Shown here: piece after piece, positions 22,871 through 35,300 of the stretch
Position numbering within the stretch: position 1 is the first letter of the stretch
How the letters are laid out: each line of letters starts with the position of its first letter
NCBI GenBank assembly: GCA_019022495.1
Contig: JAFEKR010000004.1
Coordinates: 1 to 64,000 of the forward strand
From: Epichloe hybrida
Lineage: Eukaryota; Ascomycota; Sordariomycetes; Hypocreales; Clavicipitaceae
Direction: 5' to 3'
DNA: 64,000 bases
The notes under the pieces: generated by a model
Database searches by the model: none
Told to the model about the DNA's origin: nothing
What the model saw: only the letters and a program-made list of their open reading frames with translations
Program-made: the position numbers and the translations under genes

Positions 22871-25800
22871 TATGATATAGCGCCGCCCAGATGACTCCTT
22901 GAGAATGAGGGTCCGGGATCAGAACAAGGTCTAATATGGTACAAGTCGGGCATCGAAGGGCAAGAGATTTCCGGCGGCAGAGCGGCTTCTCACTCCGGTG
23001 GCGAATGACGGGTTGACAATTGTCGAAGAATCCCTGGTGAGCAGTTGATCCTGTACAGCGTGCACGGGTCTAGGGAAATGCAGACAGGCCAGCAGTCTTG
23101 AACAGGTGGGAGAGCAAGAGCAAAGGGCGCTGAGAGAAAGCTGTCAGCCTTCCCTGCGAGACCAAGGACAGAGCACAGGCCGCGAATGTGAATTTCAACG
23201 TTGCGTGGTGCGAAGACAACTAATAACTGTGAGGTAAAGACTTTGGTGGTTGGGGTTCGAGTCGAGGCCGCTCAGAAGGTGATGAGGTCACGGGCAGCCA
23301 GGGGCGAGCGAGGACTATGATTGGACGAGACAGGTCGTAGAGACAGGTCGTAGAAACAGGTCGTAGTAGTATTAGAATGGGGGGCAGGATCAGACACCAC
23401 CAAGCCGGACGAGGGCGGGGTGGTCTCGTCCAGTGGATGATCTCGAAGTAGCCCACCCTGCAGAGTGGGATGGATGGCAGGGCCTGAGAGGGTCTCGGTG
23501 GTCTCGGTGCTCAGCTGATGGTGGTCACTGGTGGATGCGACAGTTTGAAGGCGGAGAGTTAATAGCGGCAACAGCGGATTGAAGCCAAAAAAAATAATGC
23601 GTACAACAGTGAGCAAGTAATCGGACAAGGAGTCGAGGTTCTTGCGCTTGCGCTTGCGCTTGTCTGTACTAGTCGGGTTTTGATAAATGGCAATTAGGTT
23701 CGGCCAAGGCCTGCCTCTGTCAAAGTGACTCTTCCTTTCGGTATGCCACCAGAACCCCCGACTTCGCTTCGTTGGCTCGATCACGCGGCAGCGTCGGACA
23801 ACGTCGGAGAAGGCGACAGAAGAGGTCGAGTCGAATGGAATGACAAACGGGGAAAGAACGAACGAGCGCAGTATGTAAAAGACCTTGAGGACCTCGGTGT
23901 TAATGATTGGCCAACGGACTAGGATGGGGACAAAAGCACTTACCCCACCGGACCGAAAGCAGTGAGGAGACTGCCAACGTAATCAAGTCGTGGCACGTAG
24001 CACACAAGTGGCTTCCGCTATTCTATGTAGTACCTGGAACCGGTACCCCTGGCTGTTGTCCGTCCTGACTTGTGAAGCGAGCGGTGGAGCAGGCGAGTTA
24101 TCAGTGGTGGGTGCAAGTACCGACCGACAAGGTCAATGCCATGGAAGTCTGTGGAATTCCGAGAAAGCGACGAGAAGGCGCAGTCGCCCAACAAGTGAGA
24201 CTTATTATAATCCGTAGTCCGTACAACAGCGTTCGGCTTCGACGTAAGCCGTATTCCCCGAGGTAATACAGCCAGTGATGCGCAGCGCGGTACAATGAAA
24301 GTGACGAAGACAAGAGCTGAGCCTGCAGCTAGACGGCACAGCCGCTTCAGCAGGACAGAACGATGGGGATTTGACCAAGAAGAGTGAGTAACGTGAATGA
24401 TGATGCCAAGGAACTTGAAGGAAGAGACTAGTGGAGCGCAGGTCGAGTGCTGGCGCGCGTGGTTTATGAATTCGGAAGGGGCGAGTGACAAGTGGCAACA
24501 AGCCAGGCGGGAGCATCGAGCCGGAGGTGGTGGTGGAGTGGTGGCGAGTGCGACACGATTCCAACTGGCCGAGTCCAACTGGCCGAGTCCAACAGCAAAG
24601 CAGGCAGGCAACAAGCAAACAAGCAGCACCTCGGTCCTAATATCCCAACAGCCCAAATTCTGCGCAATACAAAGTCGGGGAGGCTATATTGGAAAAGAAG
24701 AAACTTTTTAAAAACAAAATACACAAGAGAGGTTGCGTGCAATTGTTTATGATACTGGACCCTGTCGCTCAAAGAGGCATATTGTGATTGACCCGGCGAC
24801 CAAGAAGGGGACAAGCGGTGAGGGAGCTCTCAATCAACAAGAGAGACGGACAGAACGAAGCTCAACTCGCCAGCCGCCTGAGAAAGAGAAATGCAACTGG
24901 TCCAGAGATGGTCGCTCCCCACAGATGGTGTTTCTGGTTCTCCGCACGGAGTAGTCCGTAATAGTGGGGAGAGACAAGGACGATGCGGGTAGAACAGAGA
25001 GAGGAGGGGAAGAAGGGAAACAAGAGACAAAGCTCCAGCTCCACCCAATGTCAAGGTCAAGGTCAATTCCATAGTTTCTCGAAGCTCAGAACAACACACC
25101 ACGCCATGCTACATACAGTGAGTGTAGCATGCGCACGCTGGTAAATGCGACGCCATGCCATGCTAAAAATGCTACGCCAGCTCGTCCCGACCCGCCCTTG
25201 CAACAACAAGATTCCTCGTTAACATCAGCTGTCATGCCCACATTCGTCACGGGGCGCCACGGGGTGCTTCACATCGGAGCAGATCACGGCGCTCAAAAGA
25301 CGAGGACAGCTGGAGGGATGGTTCAGGGTGCTGTTATTGGACGCGTGTGCTTTGCTCAATCAGGTTGACTTTCTCGCCTCGCCAACATGGTAAGGAAGCA
25401 AAAAGTTTATTCTGGCACAACGCTGATTCTTGCGCGAACATCCTCGCTGGCCACTTCTCGACTATTAATTTAATCAAAATCGTCAATAACGATGCATCCC
25501 GCAGCCGTGACTTCAATCAACCCGCAAAAGACTCAAGATGATCGACATCTTTCCGCACCAGCTTGCGGCCGATCGATCTGCCTTCGTATCACTCGTCTTG
25601 GATTGGGGTTAACTCTGATCTGTCTCATCCACAAATCGTCTCACTTCCTGCTTGCTACGGTCCTACCCATATATGCTAGCTAGTAGACTCTATTAGTTGG
25701 GTCCAGGGCCGTCCAGCTCTGTATTATCAGCCGCCGCACAAGTTGTCGCCCACGCCCCCCGGCGTGCTAAATTTAGCTTTGAGAATGATTGATATTGAGA

Positions 25801-28332
25801 CCAAATCGACAGCCAGCACCGTGGTGAGCAATTTTGAAAAACCAAAACTGAGACAAGACTGTACTCGGCTGTACTCGGCTGAGCATGTACTCTGGTCGCC
25901 GTGAAGAATCGATCAGCTTATAGTCTGCGCTTCTGATATTGATGTTGCCCGTGTTGAATGCTTGAATGTTGACGCCCCGTCCAGTCTCGGTGAGCGATGT
26001 GTGTGTGGGTGCCTGGGCTTCAATGGGGGAAGCAATCGTATCTGTCGAGATGTGCCCATCAATGAGAGAGCGATGCCGAAAGGATTTGCAAAAGACGGCA
26101 ATGGTGAGGAGTTTTGGCTAGGCATTCGACGGCGGCTAGAGAAAATGGCACATAAGCTCATCGGCAGCGGTAGGTTTGCGATTGAAGACCTCGCGAAGTT
26201 GACCCCGTTTTTGACAACTCTTCCGTCTTGTTGTACGGCAATTGGATGATGGGAAAGGCGAAAAGTCGGCCGGCCTCTGAGCGTAGATAGCGCGACCGGT
26301 GTAAAGGCTTCTTCTCGTTCTACCAATAGGATGACATGAAGGCGTTTAGAGCAAATGCTGTGACGACGGAAGGATTCAATTGGCGAGAAATGCTAGAAAC
26401 AATATCAGTACATGCCACTCTGTTCCTATTGCTGATACGTAACCTCATCATGACTGCCCTCATGGTTCATGTCAAAGGAACGACCAAATGAGCCTCGGCA
26501 ATTTCTCTCAGTTCGAGAGCTTCCACATTGGTAGAGCCCGAGTCCAAGCCGTTCTGCATTCACAGTGCAACCACCCGCTGCTGGCCGCAGGTTATTATTA
26601 CATATCAAACAAAAAAAGCAGCATGAGCACTATTATTACTCCACGTTTTGCCAGGCTGCCACCATGAATGGTCCTTTCCCGCTTGACTTCAACCGTTATC
26701 AACAGCAACGAGACGCAGCTTAATACCTACCCATCAGACCCATGCCATGTTCTGCATTGCATGCTTGCCTTCCGGCATATGGCCAGACGGGGGTTCAATT
26801 CGTCCACGAACTACAGAGTACGGAGTACGGACTACTCCATTGATTGCTGATTTGATTGATTGTTCTCCATCGCCACGAGCTCTCGAGAGCCAGCCTATGT
26901 ATGTAATTGAAACACCCGGGGCCAGCCTCCCATCCGGTCGTCCACCATGCCTCCTCGGCAGCCAACACATCTTGGCAGCTGATTATATGGTATGGCATGC
27001 ACGGCATTGCAGATGACCGGCCAAGGCTGGCGGCATACATACGACAGGGAAGATGTAGTCCGTACACCTACTTCATATGTGCTCGGGGATGGGCCCCAAC
27101 AAGGCCTAATACATAAAGCTGGCGCGGCATAAACAGCATTTCCGAATGATCAAGGGGTGGTCGCCCCGTGTGGCCCGGCCGCATTATCCGCGACCACATG
27201 GACCTGCATCGTGGAGCGTGCCAAAAGGCCGATTGCATCAGACCCATCTCCAAGACCTTCTCGCTTCCGGCAGTTCCCCAATCCCATGCAATGGCCTACT
27301 TATGTACTAACTCCGTATGTGAGGACGTAATAGGAGCTAGTGCCATTCTTTTCGAGCTCATGTTGCGGGCAGCTACTCCGGAATTACACCTACGGATTAC
27401 TCCAAGTTGTCCAGTCAAAAGTCTTGTCTCGACTGGAGGAGCGCAGGAGGGGCAACGCAGACGGCGGCAGCGGCCAGGATGTGGAATTGAGGGCAACCTT
27501 GCAACAAGTCGGACAAACCAAGACTGGCGAACTGGGGGCTCGTAGGAAACAAAAAAACAATATCTGCAGTCTGCATCCCGCAATAGCCAAAGCAGGCCTC
27601 CTCGTTCTCGTGGGGCTTGTCTCATCTTCAACGACGGCTAATATTGAACCCTTGCCATCTACATACATAATAATAGGAATCAGGCCAGCCAAGGTGATAA
27701 CGATAATGTACGTCCGTCCGTATTATTACATGGTGAGGGGAATGGTGAGGGGAAAGAACTGTGTGAGTCTCGAATGCGGCACGTGGAGCGGCCTCGTTCC
27801 TGGCCAATTGTGGAGTTCTCGTCATCGGCCTGCATCTCAAGTTGTTCAACGTTGTCTCGAACGACGTGGCCCGACACGAGGCGAGCTTCTTGGGCCTTGT
27901 TGACTGCGTCCACGTTTGGCTCTAAGATTCGTTGGAATCCACGCCCGATTTGGAGCCTGGAGAAGTCAGTTGATCAATCATGCGCCGGCGTTCTTTGGCT
28001 CTACATGCAGCGTACTCCGTACAGCACATCAACAAGTCAGAGTGGAATAAATGCTTGATGGTCAGTGTTCTGGCTTTTTTTTTTTTTCTGATGGACGCGT
28101 CAGGCCCCCGACCGAGAGGAGCTTGGATACATCAAGGGGTGGTCCGACATTTTGCTTGTCTCCATACCCTACATCCAGATATTTTTCAAGATGAAATCGA
28201 TCAATCCGATGACCAAAAGCCCCTCTCGTGTACGGCGTAAGTTGGGGAAAATGAGGTATAGCTGGGAACACGACAACGAAAGCAATCATTTTCCAAAAGT
28301 TGTTAGCCCACGGCTCGTATATCAGCAGCGCG
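22871..28332. other. 5.5-kb gene-free stretch
   Basis: No frame here has convincing family resemblance, codon bias or splice structure. Visible items are a CTTGCG microsatellite (about 23641-23663), repeated short runs such as CAGGTCGTAGA (23330-23365), and the CGGAGTA-type motif at 24947-24960, 26816-26838 and 28012-28022. A T-tract lies near 28075-28087. Long non-coding transcripts, regulatory DNA or decayed sequence are possible. Nothing can be named. Confidence 0.5.
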
Positions 28333-29364
28333 TTATTCAGCAGCCCACACCGGCAAATCAACATCTACCACAATAGGTTTGTTGAACTGTTTCCCCCCCT
28401 TGTGAGGATATCTGCTTTTGAGTATAGAAGCATTCACCACACAAGTCTCGTCGCTTCTCAACGGCAGGCCTTTCCTGGCCGTCAGATCAACGAGACTGAG
28501 CTTGTTGTCGCCGGCGCCGGGATCTGCCCACACGGAGACCGACTTTTCCGCATAGGTACCGCTTTCGGCATCTCCACCCCAGGCTACTCTCCGTGCTCCT
28601 CGACCGTCATGGATATGGCCGCAGACGGCGAGCCGCGGCTTGACGCGCCATAGAGCGCGCCGAAGGGCCTCGCAGCCCTTTGCCCTCTGCTCGTCAGTTG
28701 CGTCGCCGTGGTGTCGCCGTGGAGTATGAGTCACCACGATGTCTGTGTTGGCCGGGATGTCATCCCAGATCTTGGTCAGTGGTGAGGCATCGCTGGAATC
28801 TGCGGGAGCGTCATAGTAGAATGCCCAGTGTCCGTAACGCGGCGAGTATGGTGATCCGAACACAGTGAAATGCGTGTGGGGTCCTTGTGCAGAGCGAAGT
28901 CGCATCGTGACGGCCTCATGATGTAGATACGTGATCGAGGGCGAAGACGTGAACAAACCCCTGCATTCTGTCGATGATTGTGGTTTCTGGTTGTGGAACT
29001 CATGACCATGCTGTGAGTAAAAGGATTCATCTAGAGTGATGTCGTGATTACCTGCATCGCCGTGGTTTAGTACTCGGCAACACATCGCGGCTGGACTGTG
29101 ACTGACCAGCTATGACTATCTTGGCCTCAAAATCCGCCGCTTCCAACCATTCCACAGCCTTGGAGATCTGAAATTGGGACAGGTTAGTCTGTTGAGCCCG
29201 ACTACAGTACAGGGTAGTTGAAGCAACCAAACTTCAGAGTAGCTGCCCTGATTCGTGACATCGCCGGCGTGGATGAGCACATGGCCCTTTGGCAATTTGA
29301 CGGTACAGTTGTGGGTATCCGAGATGCAGACGATCCTCGTCCTTCGTACTTTCGGTTCTGTCAT
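28333..29364 (-). CDS. Calcineurin-like metallophosphoesterase
   Basis: Predicted exons on the minus strand are 29233-29364, 29107-29167 and 28333-29051; introns are 65 and 55 bp and phase is consistent, giving 303 aa. Metal-site motifs are in order: SDTHN (D-x-H), HAGDVTNQG (GD-x), AGNHD (GNHD, formed across the second splice junction), VVTHTP, and CGHIHDGRGA (GH-x-H). This is the MPPED-like branch of fungal phosphoesterases, probably cytosolic; the substrate is unknown. The start at 29364 gives a short N-terminus before the first strand. The first donor (GTTTGG) is weak, but the junction is fixed by frame and family pattern. Confidence 0.88.
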
Positions 29365-31037
29365 TCAGAGGAGCGGGTGTGCCGGTACGAGGGGTGGGAT
29401 GGCGATGGTGAGACTGGACGAATGACTCAGTTGTTACTCGTCGAGGGCAAAAATGTGTCACAGAGGTCTTAGACACCCGCGCGGGCGCGTCGATGAATAG
29501 TCGTTGGAATGGTGAGACCCGGAAAATTGACTCCAGATGAGAATTGTCTAGTTCGGTTTTTGTTGTCTGAGAATCGGGCTGTGAGCAGACAGGGAAATAG
29601 TAGAGAAAAAGCATGCACCGCCAGGGAACGTACATGGCCTCCTTGAACGAATGCTGCCCACCAGTGTTTATTCTCGTGTGTGTTAACGGCGTACATATGT
29701 AAGAATGATGAGTATCGAGCCGATTCTCGTTTTGAGTTTGGCCGCTGTTTCAAACCGAACGACAATGGCGCACGGAGGCTGCAAAACAATCCTCCGGCGC
29801 TAATCCGTACTAACATGATGAAAATTCGCCATCGGGCTGCACATGTCTTCCCTTTGGACGGGCTCGGCAATCACTTGAGACCTTCTCTTGGCAGGACAGG
29901 GCAGGGCAGGGCAGGGCACAGCAGGGCCTATGTACTCATGTCTTTCCTAATCGGATCATAGTCGCAATGTTGGCGAGATGACAGTGTGGCGAGCCCACCT
30001 CACCAAATGGAGGCTAATAAGCTCATGAACGGGGTGATGAAGTGTTGTATGTAATAATCCGTGAAAAGCTCCGCCTTTTGTTCGTGCTCTACTCCGTACG
30101 GTCCGTACTTTTTCGGTACTCGGCTGCCATGCAGTGGGCTTTCAATTCAGTGAACGGCGCCGTCAGGACTCAGCAGGAATCACTGCCATTGCAGTGCTGC
30201 AGGCAGTCTCATCACGCGCGAATCCCTGGAAACCCCCCGTACTAGGCCATGGGCCATGGGCCATGGTGCATGGCTTCGGCGGCCGTCAATGGATATCCAC
30301 TTCCGCATCGTCCGCATCGCACTCATCTCCTTCGCTCTCAGTCACCGACCCCTGGCCAATCCATCCTTCTTCACCTCTCCGCCGCACCGCCAGCCCAGCC
30401 AACCCTGGCCAACCCTGGCCAACCCTGGTAGTTTTTTTCACTCACTCACTCACCACCTCGTCTGCTTCACTTGTCACCCCATCCTGGCTAATTCCAGTCT
30501 GGAGTCCAGCCTCCCGACCCGGCGCACTCCCTTGGGTCAACATTCACCCTTTGAACCCGGCGCCATTGGAGCTCGCAATGCACATGTTACTGTAGCCACT
30601 GCCAACTTTGCATGAGCAACTGGCTCCAGCAGTTGCTGATCCCTGTCCACCCATGGTCTGGTCTGTCTGTCTGTCTGTCCGTCTGTCTGCCCGTCCGCCA
30701 AACCTCGTCTCTTTCCCCGTTGCAATTTGCTTGACACCAGACTCACTTGCCCGTCGTGCATTCGCAGGAATTGCTTCAGGCTGACCTCGCCGCCGATGAC
30801 CGGCTGGTTTTTGGTGCCAGACGTCGATTGCAGGTGATCGAATGGTCAGGAGCCCTTTGGAACCCTTTCGACGACGCTTCATCAGCCTCCTACCCACCCC
30901 TTCTTCTTTCTCTTTTTACTCAACTCAAAAAAGGCAACAAATTCCGTCATCTTCTCCCTGGACTGCCTTGAAACCACCGCGCAACTCACCCGAGTGCAAA
31001 GGGTAGCCGACTCCCTTCAGCCGCGCGACAACTCTCC
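29365..31037. other. Intergenic between divergent genes; simple repeats
   Basis: This is the shared upstream region of the phosphoesterase and TeaR. It contains a GGGCA run (about 29894-29927, five G-triplets in 34 bp), a GGCCATG triplet repeat (about 30245-30266), a tandem AACCCTGGCC unit (30401-30428), a TCTG/TCCG run (about 30660-30700), and a CTCCGTAC motif at 30090-30108. The CT-rich sequence near 30900 is typical of fungal promoters. No gene is supported. Confidence 0.55.
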
Positions 31038-32731
31038 ATGGCAGCAGTTTCGTCAGCTCCGACGGGGGCTACGGCATTGACGCCACCGAGCAGCAGCCAT
31101 GGAGACGATGTGTGGGATTTCTCCGGCGGCGCTTCCGAGGTAAGCAAGGAGTCTCTTAGCAAGTCTAGACAATTGCAGCAGCTCTCCTCTCGGATGCCGA
31201 GGCTTTGTAGCAAGTTTATGCCGTGATGCAGGTTCGCTAACTACATCACCGATAGAATCCGATGTTGGACAAGCATGATGCAAATCGATTTGAACAAGTC
31301 TCGAGAGGTCCCCTCGGTTCAAAAAACGGCAACATCATACCCTCGTCTTATAGCAAGCCCGGCAATCATATGGAAATGGAAGCCAGAAAGATGCACTCGG
31401 CGGATAACCTCAGTTCCGCTCAATGGGGAAAGTCGGCAGACGGGGGCGCCGATTTGTCATCCGCATTGGCAATTGTGCCGCGATTAGTTCCCGCCAGCTC
31501 TTCAGACTGGGCCATTCCCTCGAAGCACCATGCAGCAGACGAACGCAAACGACACATCCAGCAAACCCTGGGCATGGAGTATAGTGAGGAGGATTCTAAA
31601 TGGATCCACAGAGACAAGCTGGCCAAAATCGAGAACGAAGAGCTGCAAGCCGCTGGATTCATCGTTCCCAGGGCACGGGCCTCGAGCAAACAGCGACGCG
31701 CGCGAGGTCAGCATTCGATTGATTCAGACCTTTCCCGACATCGAATCGACTCTGCCAATGTGGACCACCGCAACGACGAGACTCTTACAATTGGTTGGGA
31801 TCTGAGGACACCTGGGGAGATAGCAGACGAGGAAGAAAATGCCTACTTCACAGCCCAAGGTTCCAAAGGAGGAACTCGAATTCCTGTGGCCAGAATCAGT
31901 CCTGCACCCATTCCACAAGATTATCTGGCGCGCAGCTCTCCATCTGTTCGACGACTCGACTCCCTGGAGGGCGACACCTTTGCTTATACCAAGACGCGCT
32001 CTCGAAGTGCCAGTGCCTCTACCAAAGAACTGGAGACAGCGAACAGCAGCAGTAGTCGTGCGTTGGCGGCCAAACGATCGGTCACGGACATGTCTCCAAA
32101 GAAGACCACGCCACGCAAGGCGTCTGCCGCGTCAAAAAGCAGCACGGCCACTGGTAGACCGAAAACGAGATCGGGACCTAGCAAAGACGCCAATCGTCCC
32201 GCGACGCGATCTGGGGAGCCGGTCGCTTTCAGCCATCAACCAGAGGGGGACCCGCCCTGGGTCTTCGACTCTTACAAGCCGGATCCACGATTGCCTCCCG
32301 ATCAGCAGCTCTTGCCCACTGTAGCCAAACGCTTGCGCCAAGAGCAGTGGAGAAAGGAAGGAAAGTTTGGCGATGCGTACGACAAAGAGTTTCGACCTCT
32401 GAACGATCACGAGTTTCCGCAGCCGCAGCCGCAGCCGCAGCCGCAGGAACCAGAACCTGTAACTCACGAAGACGAAGATGCAGAGCAAATTGGAGAGTGG
32501 CCCCTGAAACCCGGTAGCGCGAAAAGTCCCAAACAAAGCTCATACTCGACGATGCCGAAGATCTCGGACAGACCTCCCGTCAGTCCGATGAGCCCAATAA
32601 CTCCCATAACCAGCCCGAAAACCCCCATTCCACCAATCACTGCCCAATCGCAAGCTGCCGAACCAACGACCGAATTGGGACCGGAGATGGAGAAAGAGAA
32701 GGCTGGCTGTGGGTGCTGCGTGATCATGTAA
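31038..32731 (+). CDS. teaR: TeaA receptor TeaR-like prenylated polarity protein
   Basis: The first exon (31038-31139) joins a second exon starting about 31256, removing an intron of about 116 bp with a GTAAGC donor; the product is about 525 aa. The protein is largely disordered, Ser/Pro/Lys-rich, with conserved islands: MLDKHDANRFEQV near the N-terminus, HIQQTLGMEYSEEDSKWIHR, DPPWVFDSYKPDPRLPPDQQ and RLRQEQWRKEGKFG. It ends in CGCCVIM, a CaaX-type prenylation box preceded by further cysteines suited to palmitoylation. Family knowledge: TeaR/Mod5-type proteins anchor the kelch protein TeaA at the hyphal-tip membrane and link microtubules to growth direction. A PQPQPQ repeat (about residue 390) is of the expansion type. 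Confidence 0.82.
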
Positions 32732-33971
32732 CGCGTCGTTGCTTGCATACTACGGCTTTGGGTTGCTTTTGGCGGGTTGTTGGGCCAAGTTGTGCTGTCT
32801 TGCGCCTGGCCTCTTCACCAGAGGATTACGAATTTACGACTAGTGATTTTTTTTTTATTGCCTCATCCACTCGGCCTCGTTGTTTCTCTTTCGACCAAAA
32901 CATATTCGGAAGCTGCCAAGCTTAGCGATTTTTTGCTTTCATCTGTGACTTTACTGCGCGGCGTCGCCTGGAGATGGAGACGGGCACGATTCCGAACGAG
33001 CCGCTCCATCGACTTCACTCACTGCTTTGAGTTGGTGGCTTTCCGAGGCTGGCCATGTCTCGGGAGTGGCATTTCATCTCTCATCCATAGTTTTGGGCCG
33101 TGTACGACGTCGGATTTTGGCATACCGCCTATCATTCTTTTGCAACAAATGTTTCAATCCGAATTTATATGACACCCTTGTGAGGCCGATCTGCAATCCA
33201 GTACCGGGATAATCATCGCATACACTTTGGCTCGGGCAGATGATGTATGCGAGACATTTGATGCGCGAAGCGCGCAGAAGTGTAATTTTCAGCCCCTCCC
33301 CTTCTTCTTTTCCGATACTAGCCACGGCATTTGTTGTGTAGTAGCAAATCTGGTAGACTGAGTCAACAGCTCCCAGGGTTTTCATAAGCTCTTGTGGGAA
33401 AATTTATTAAAGGAGCGCTTTCGGCCAGAATCTCGTGTGTATAGATAGATAGATACCCCCTCTTGGCAGGATAGGTACCAGCCAGTGATGGAACGAGTAG
33501 ATTCTCAATTCAAAGAAGAAGCTCTCTTGTTGTACACATTATTCCTGACGCAGCCAATATGCTCCCGCAGCCACGCACGATGATCCCGGATTGCCGATCC
33601 CACGGGACTCGCGGCTTCTGACCCGAGTGGTTCACCATGATGACTTTTGACCATGTTGACCATGTAGACCATCGTGTGTAACCACTTCTGCAGAGCACTT
33701 CTTCGCTGCAAGATACTGCTGCCCGATGGCGGATTATCGTCTATGACGAATTATATGCGCATGTGACGGTATTGTGGAAGCTGAAGATGCAGGTAGCCGA
33801 GTTCGGGATAACGCACACGAAGAAGCATACAACTTTCAACTTGACTGCTCTCTCTATAAAAGAGGAGCTTTTATCCTGCTATCTATAAGATGGTCCAAAG
33901 CTTCAATTCAGCCTTTTCTCTTCATTCATCATCCTGCTAGGGGACATCTTTTACTTCATAAAGCAGGCGAC
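32732..33971. other. Intergenic, no gene supported
   Basis: About 1.2 kb holding the TeaR 3' flank (T-rich near 32850), a short AGAT microsatellite (about 33440-33453) and the region upstream of the decayed decarboxylase. No open frame has recognisable content. Confidence 0.55.
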
Positions 33972-35230
33972 ATGGTCCACCAACACGGCGACCACCACGA
34001 CATCCCCCCCCCGGTACCGCATCCGCAAGTAAGCCCACACTCACTCACTCACTCACTCACTCCTCGATTTGTCACTTTTCAGTCTCTCTGCTCCGTACTC
34101 GGCGCTGTGCGAGCTCAAGCAGCTGATTGAGGGCAACGCCAGGATCTACATGTACTTTGTGCAGTTGTTTGACGAGACGCCACGGAAGCACCCTTACTGG
34201 AGCGACGGGGCGGGCACGAAGCAGGTGCGCGCGACTACGAGCACACGCTGCGGGTGCTGAACTGCATTGTTGGGAGGGCGCCGGAGTGGACTGAGAGGCT
34301 GGTTCGGGGAGATCGGGATCAAGGACATGCTCGAGGTTGCGAATGCGCCGTACAATTCGAGCATGCGGTTCGAGGAAATGTTTGTGTGTGATCCGAGCGC
34401 CAAACACACATGGGCTTCGCATCCTGGGACGGTAAGCTGGGGGGTTTTTTTTTTTCTCCGTTTCTCTCTCTCTCTCTCTCTCTCTCGATCGACAAGTCAA
34501 GCCCCCCCCCGAAAGGCTTTGCTGATTTGTTTCGGGCCCCAACAAGACTTCTTCACCCGTCGAGTTCACGACTCGGCGCGCCCCGTCGCATCGCCCGACG
34601 ACGACAACGTCATCGCCAACGCGTGCGAGTCCCAAGGTTTTCAACATCGCGGACAAGGTCAATCTCCGCGACACGTTCTTCGCAAAGGGCCAGCCGTACT
34701 CGCTCGTCGACATGCTCGCCCACGATCCGCTGGCCCGCGAGTTCGTGGGCGGAACCGTCTACCAGGCGTTTCTGTCGGTGCTGTCCTATCACCGCTGGCA
34801 CTCGCCCATTTCGGGCACCGTCAAGCGGGCGTTTGTCGAGGATGGCACGTACTTTAGCGAGCCGCTCGTCGAGAGCGCGGGGGACCCGAGTGTGCAAGAA
34901 GACATTGACACCAACGACAAGGCCAACATTTTCGCGCAGGGGTACTTGTCTACCGTGGCGACGAGGGCAATCATCGTCCTGGAGGCGGACAATCCCCGCA
35001 TTGGATTGCTGGCCTTTATCGGGATAGGAATGGACGATGTGAGCACGTGTGAGATTACGGTCAAGGAGGGACAACATTTGAGAAAGGGCCAGGACTTGGG
35101 CATGTTCCACTTTGGAGGGTTTAGTCATTGTCTGATCTTCCACAAGGGTGTGAGAATGGAGGGGTTCCCTGCCGTAGGGAGGGAGGAGAATGTTCCGGCG
35201 AGGGGGAAACTAGCCGTTTTGAAGCCGTAA
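33972..35230 (+). pseudogene. Decayed phosphatidylserine-decarboxylase-family decarboxylase
   Basis: Pieces of one protein lie in order but in different frames. They are an N-terminal MVHQHGDHHDIPPP; KQLIEGNARIYMYFVQLFDE and HPYWSD; YEHTLRVLNCIVGRAPEWTE; GWFGEIGIKDMLEVANAPYN; DFFTRRVHDSARPVASPDDD; and an intact C-terminal half from VFNIADKVNLRDTFFAKGQ to the stop at 35230. Breaks are a 2-nt CG gain near 34228, loss of about 70 codons near 34296, a 1-nt shift near 34405 and a 1-nt gain near 34631, plus missing sequence after the first exon. The self-processing motif reads HFGGFSH. The family norm is GGSS or LGST, so the residue that should become the pyruvoyl group is Phe (codon 35120-35122). 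The closest functional relatives known to me are soluble PSD-like decarboxylases of the PsiD kind. Confidence 0.8.
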
Positions 35231-35300
35231 TTGGCACTTGACGATGGGGGGAAAAAAAGGAATTTTTGTCGGGACTAGATTATAAAAAATTTGACGATTG

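Noticed and set aside
23641..23663. CTTGCG repeat as a possible CRISPR-like or satellite array
   Set aside because: It is only a few 6-bp units with no spacers, so it is a simple microsatellite.
30401..30428. AACCCTGGCC tandem as telomere-like repeat
   Set aside because: The unit is 10 bp and does not match TTAGGG/CCCTAA. There are only about three units, so it is an ordinary promoter repeat.
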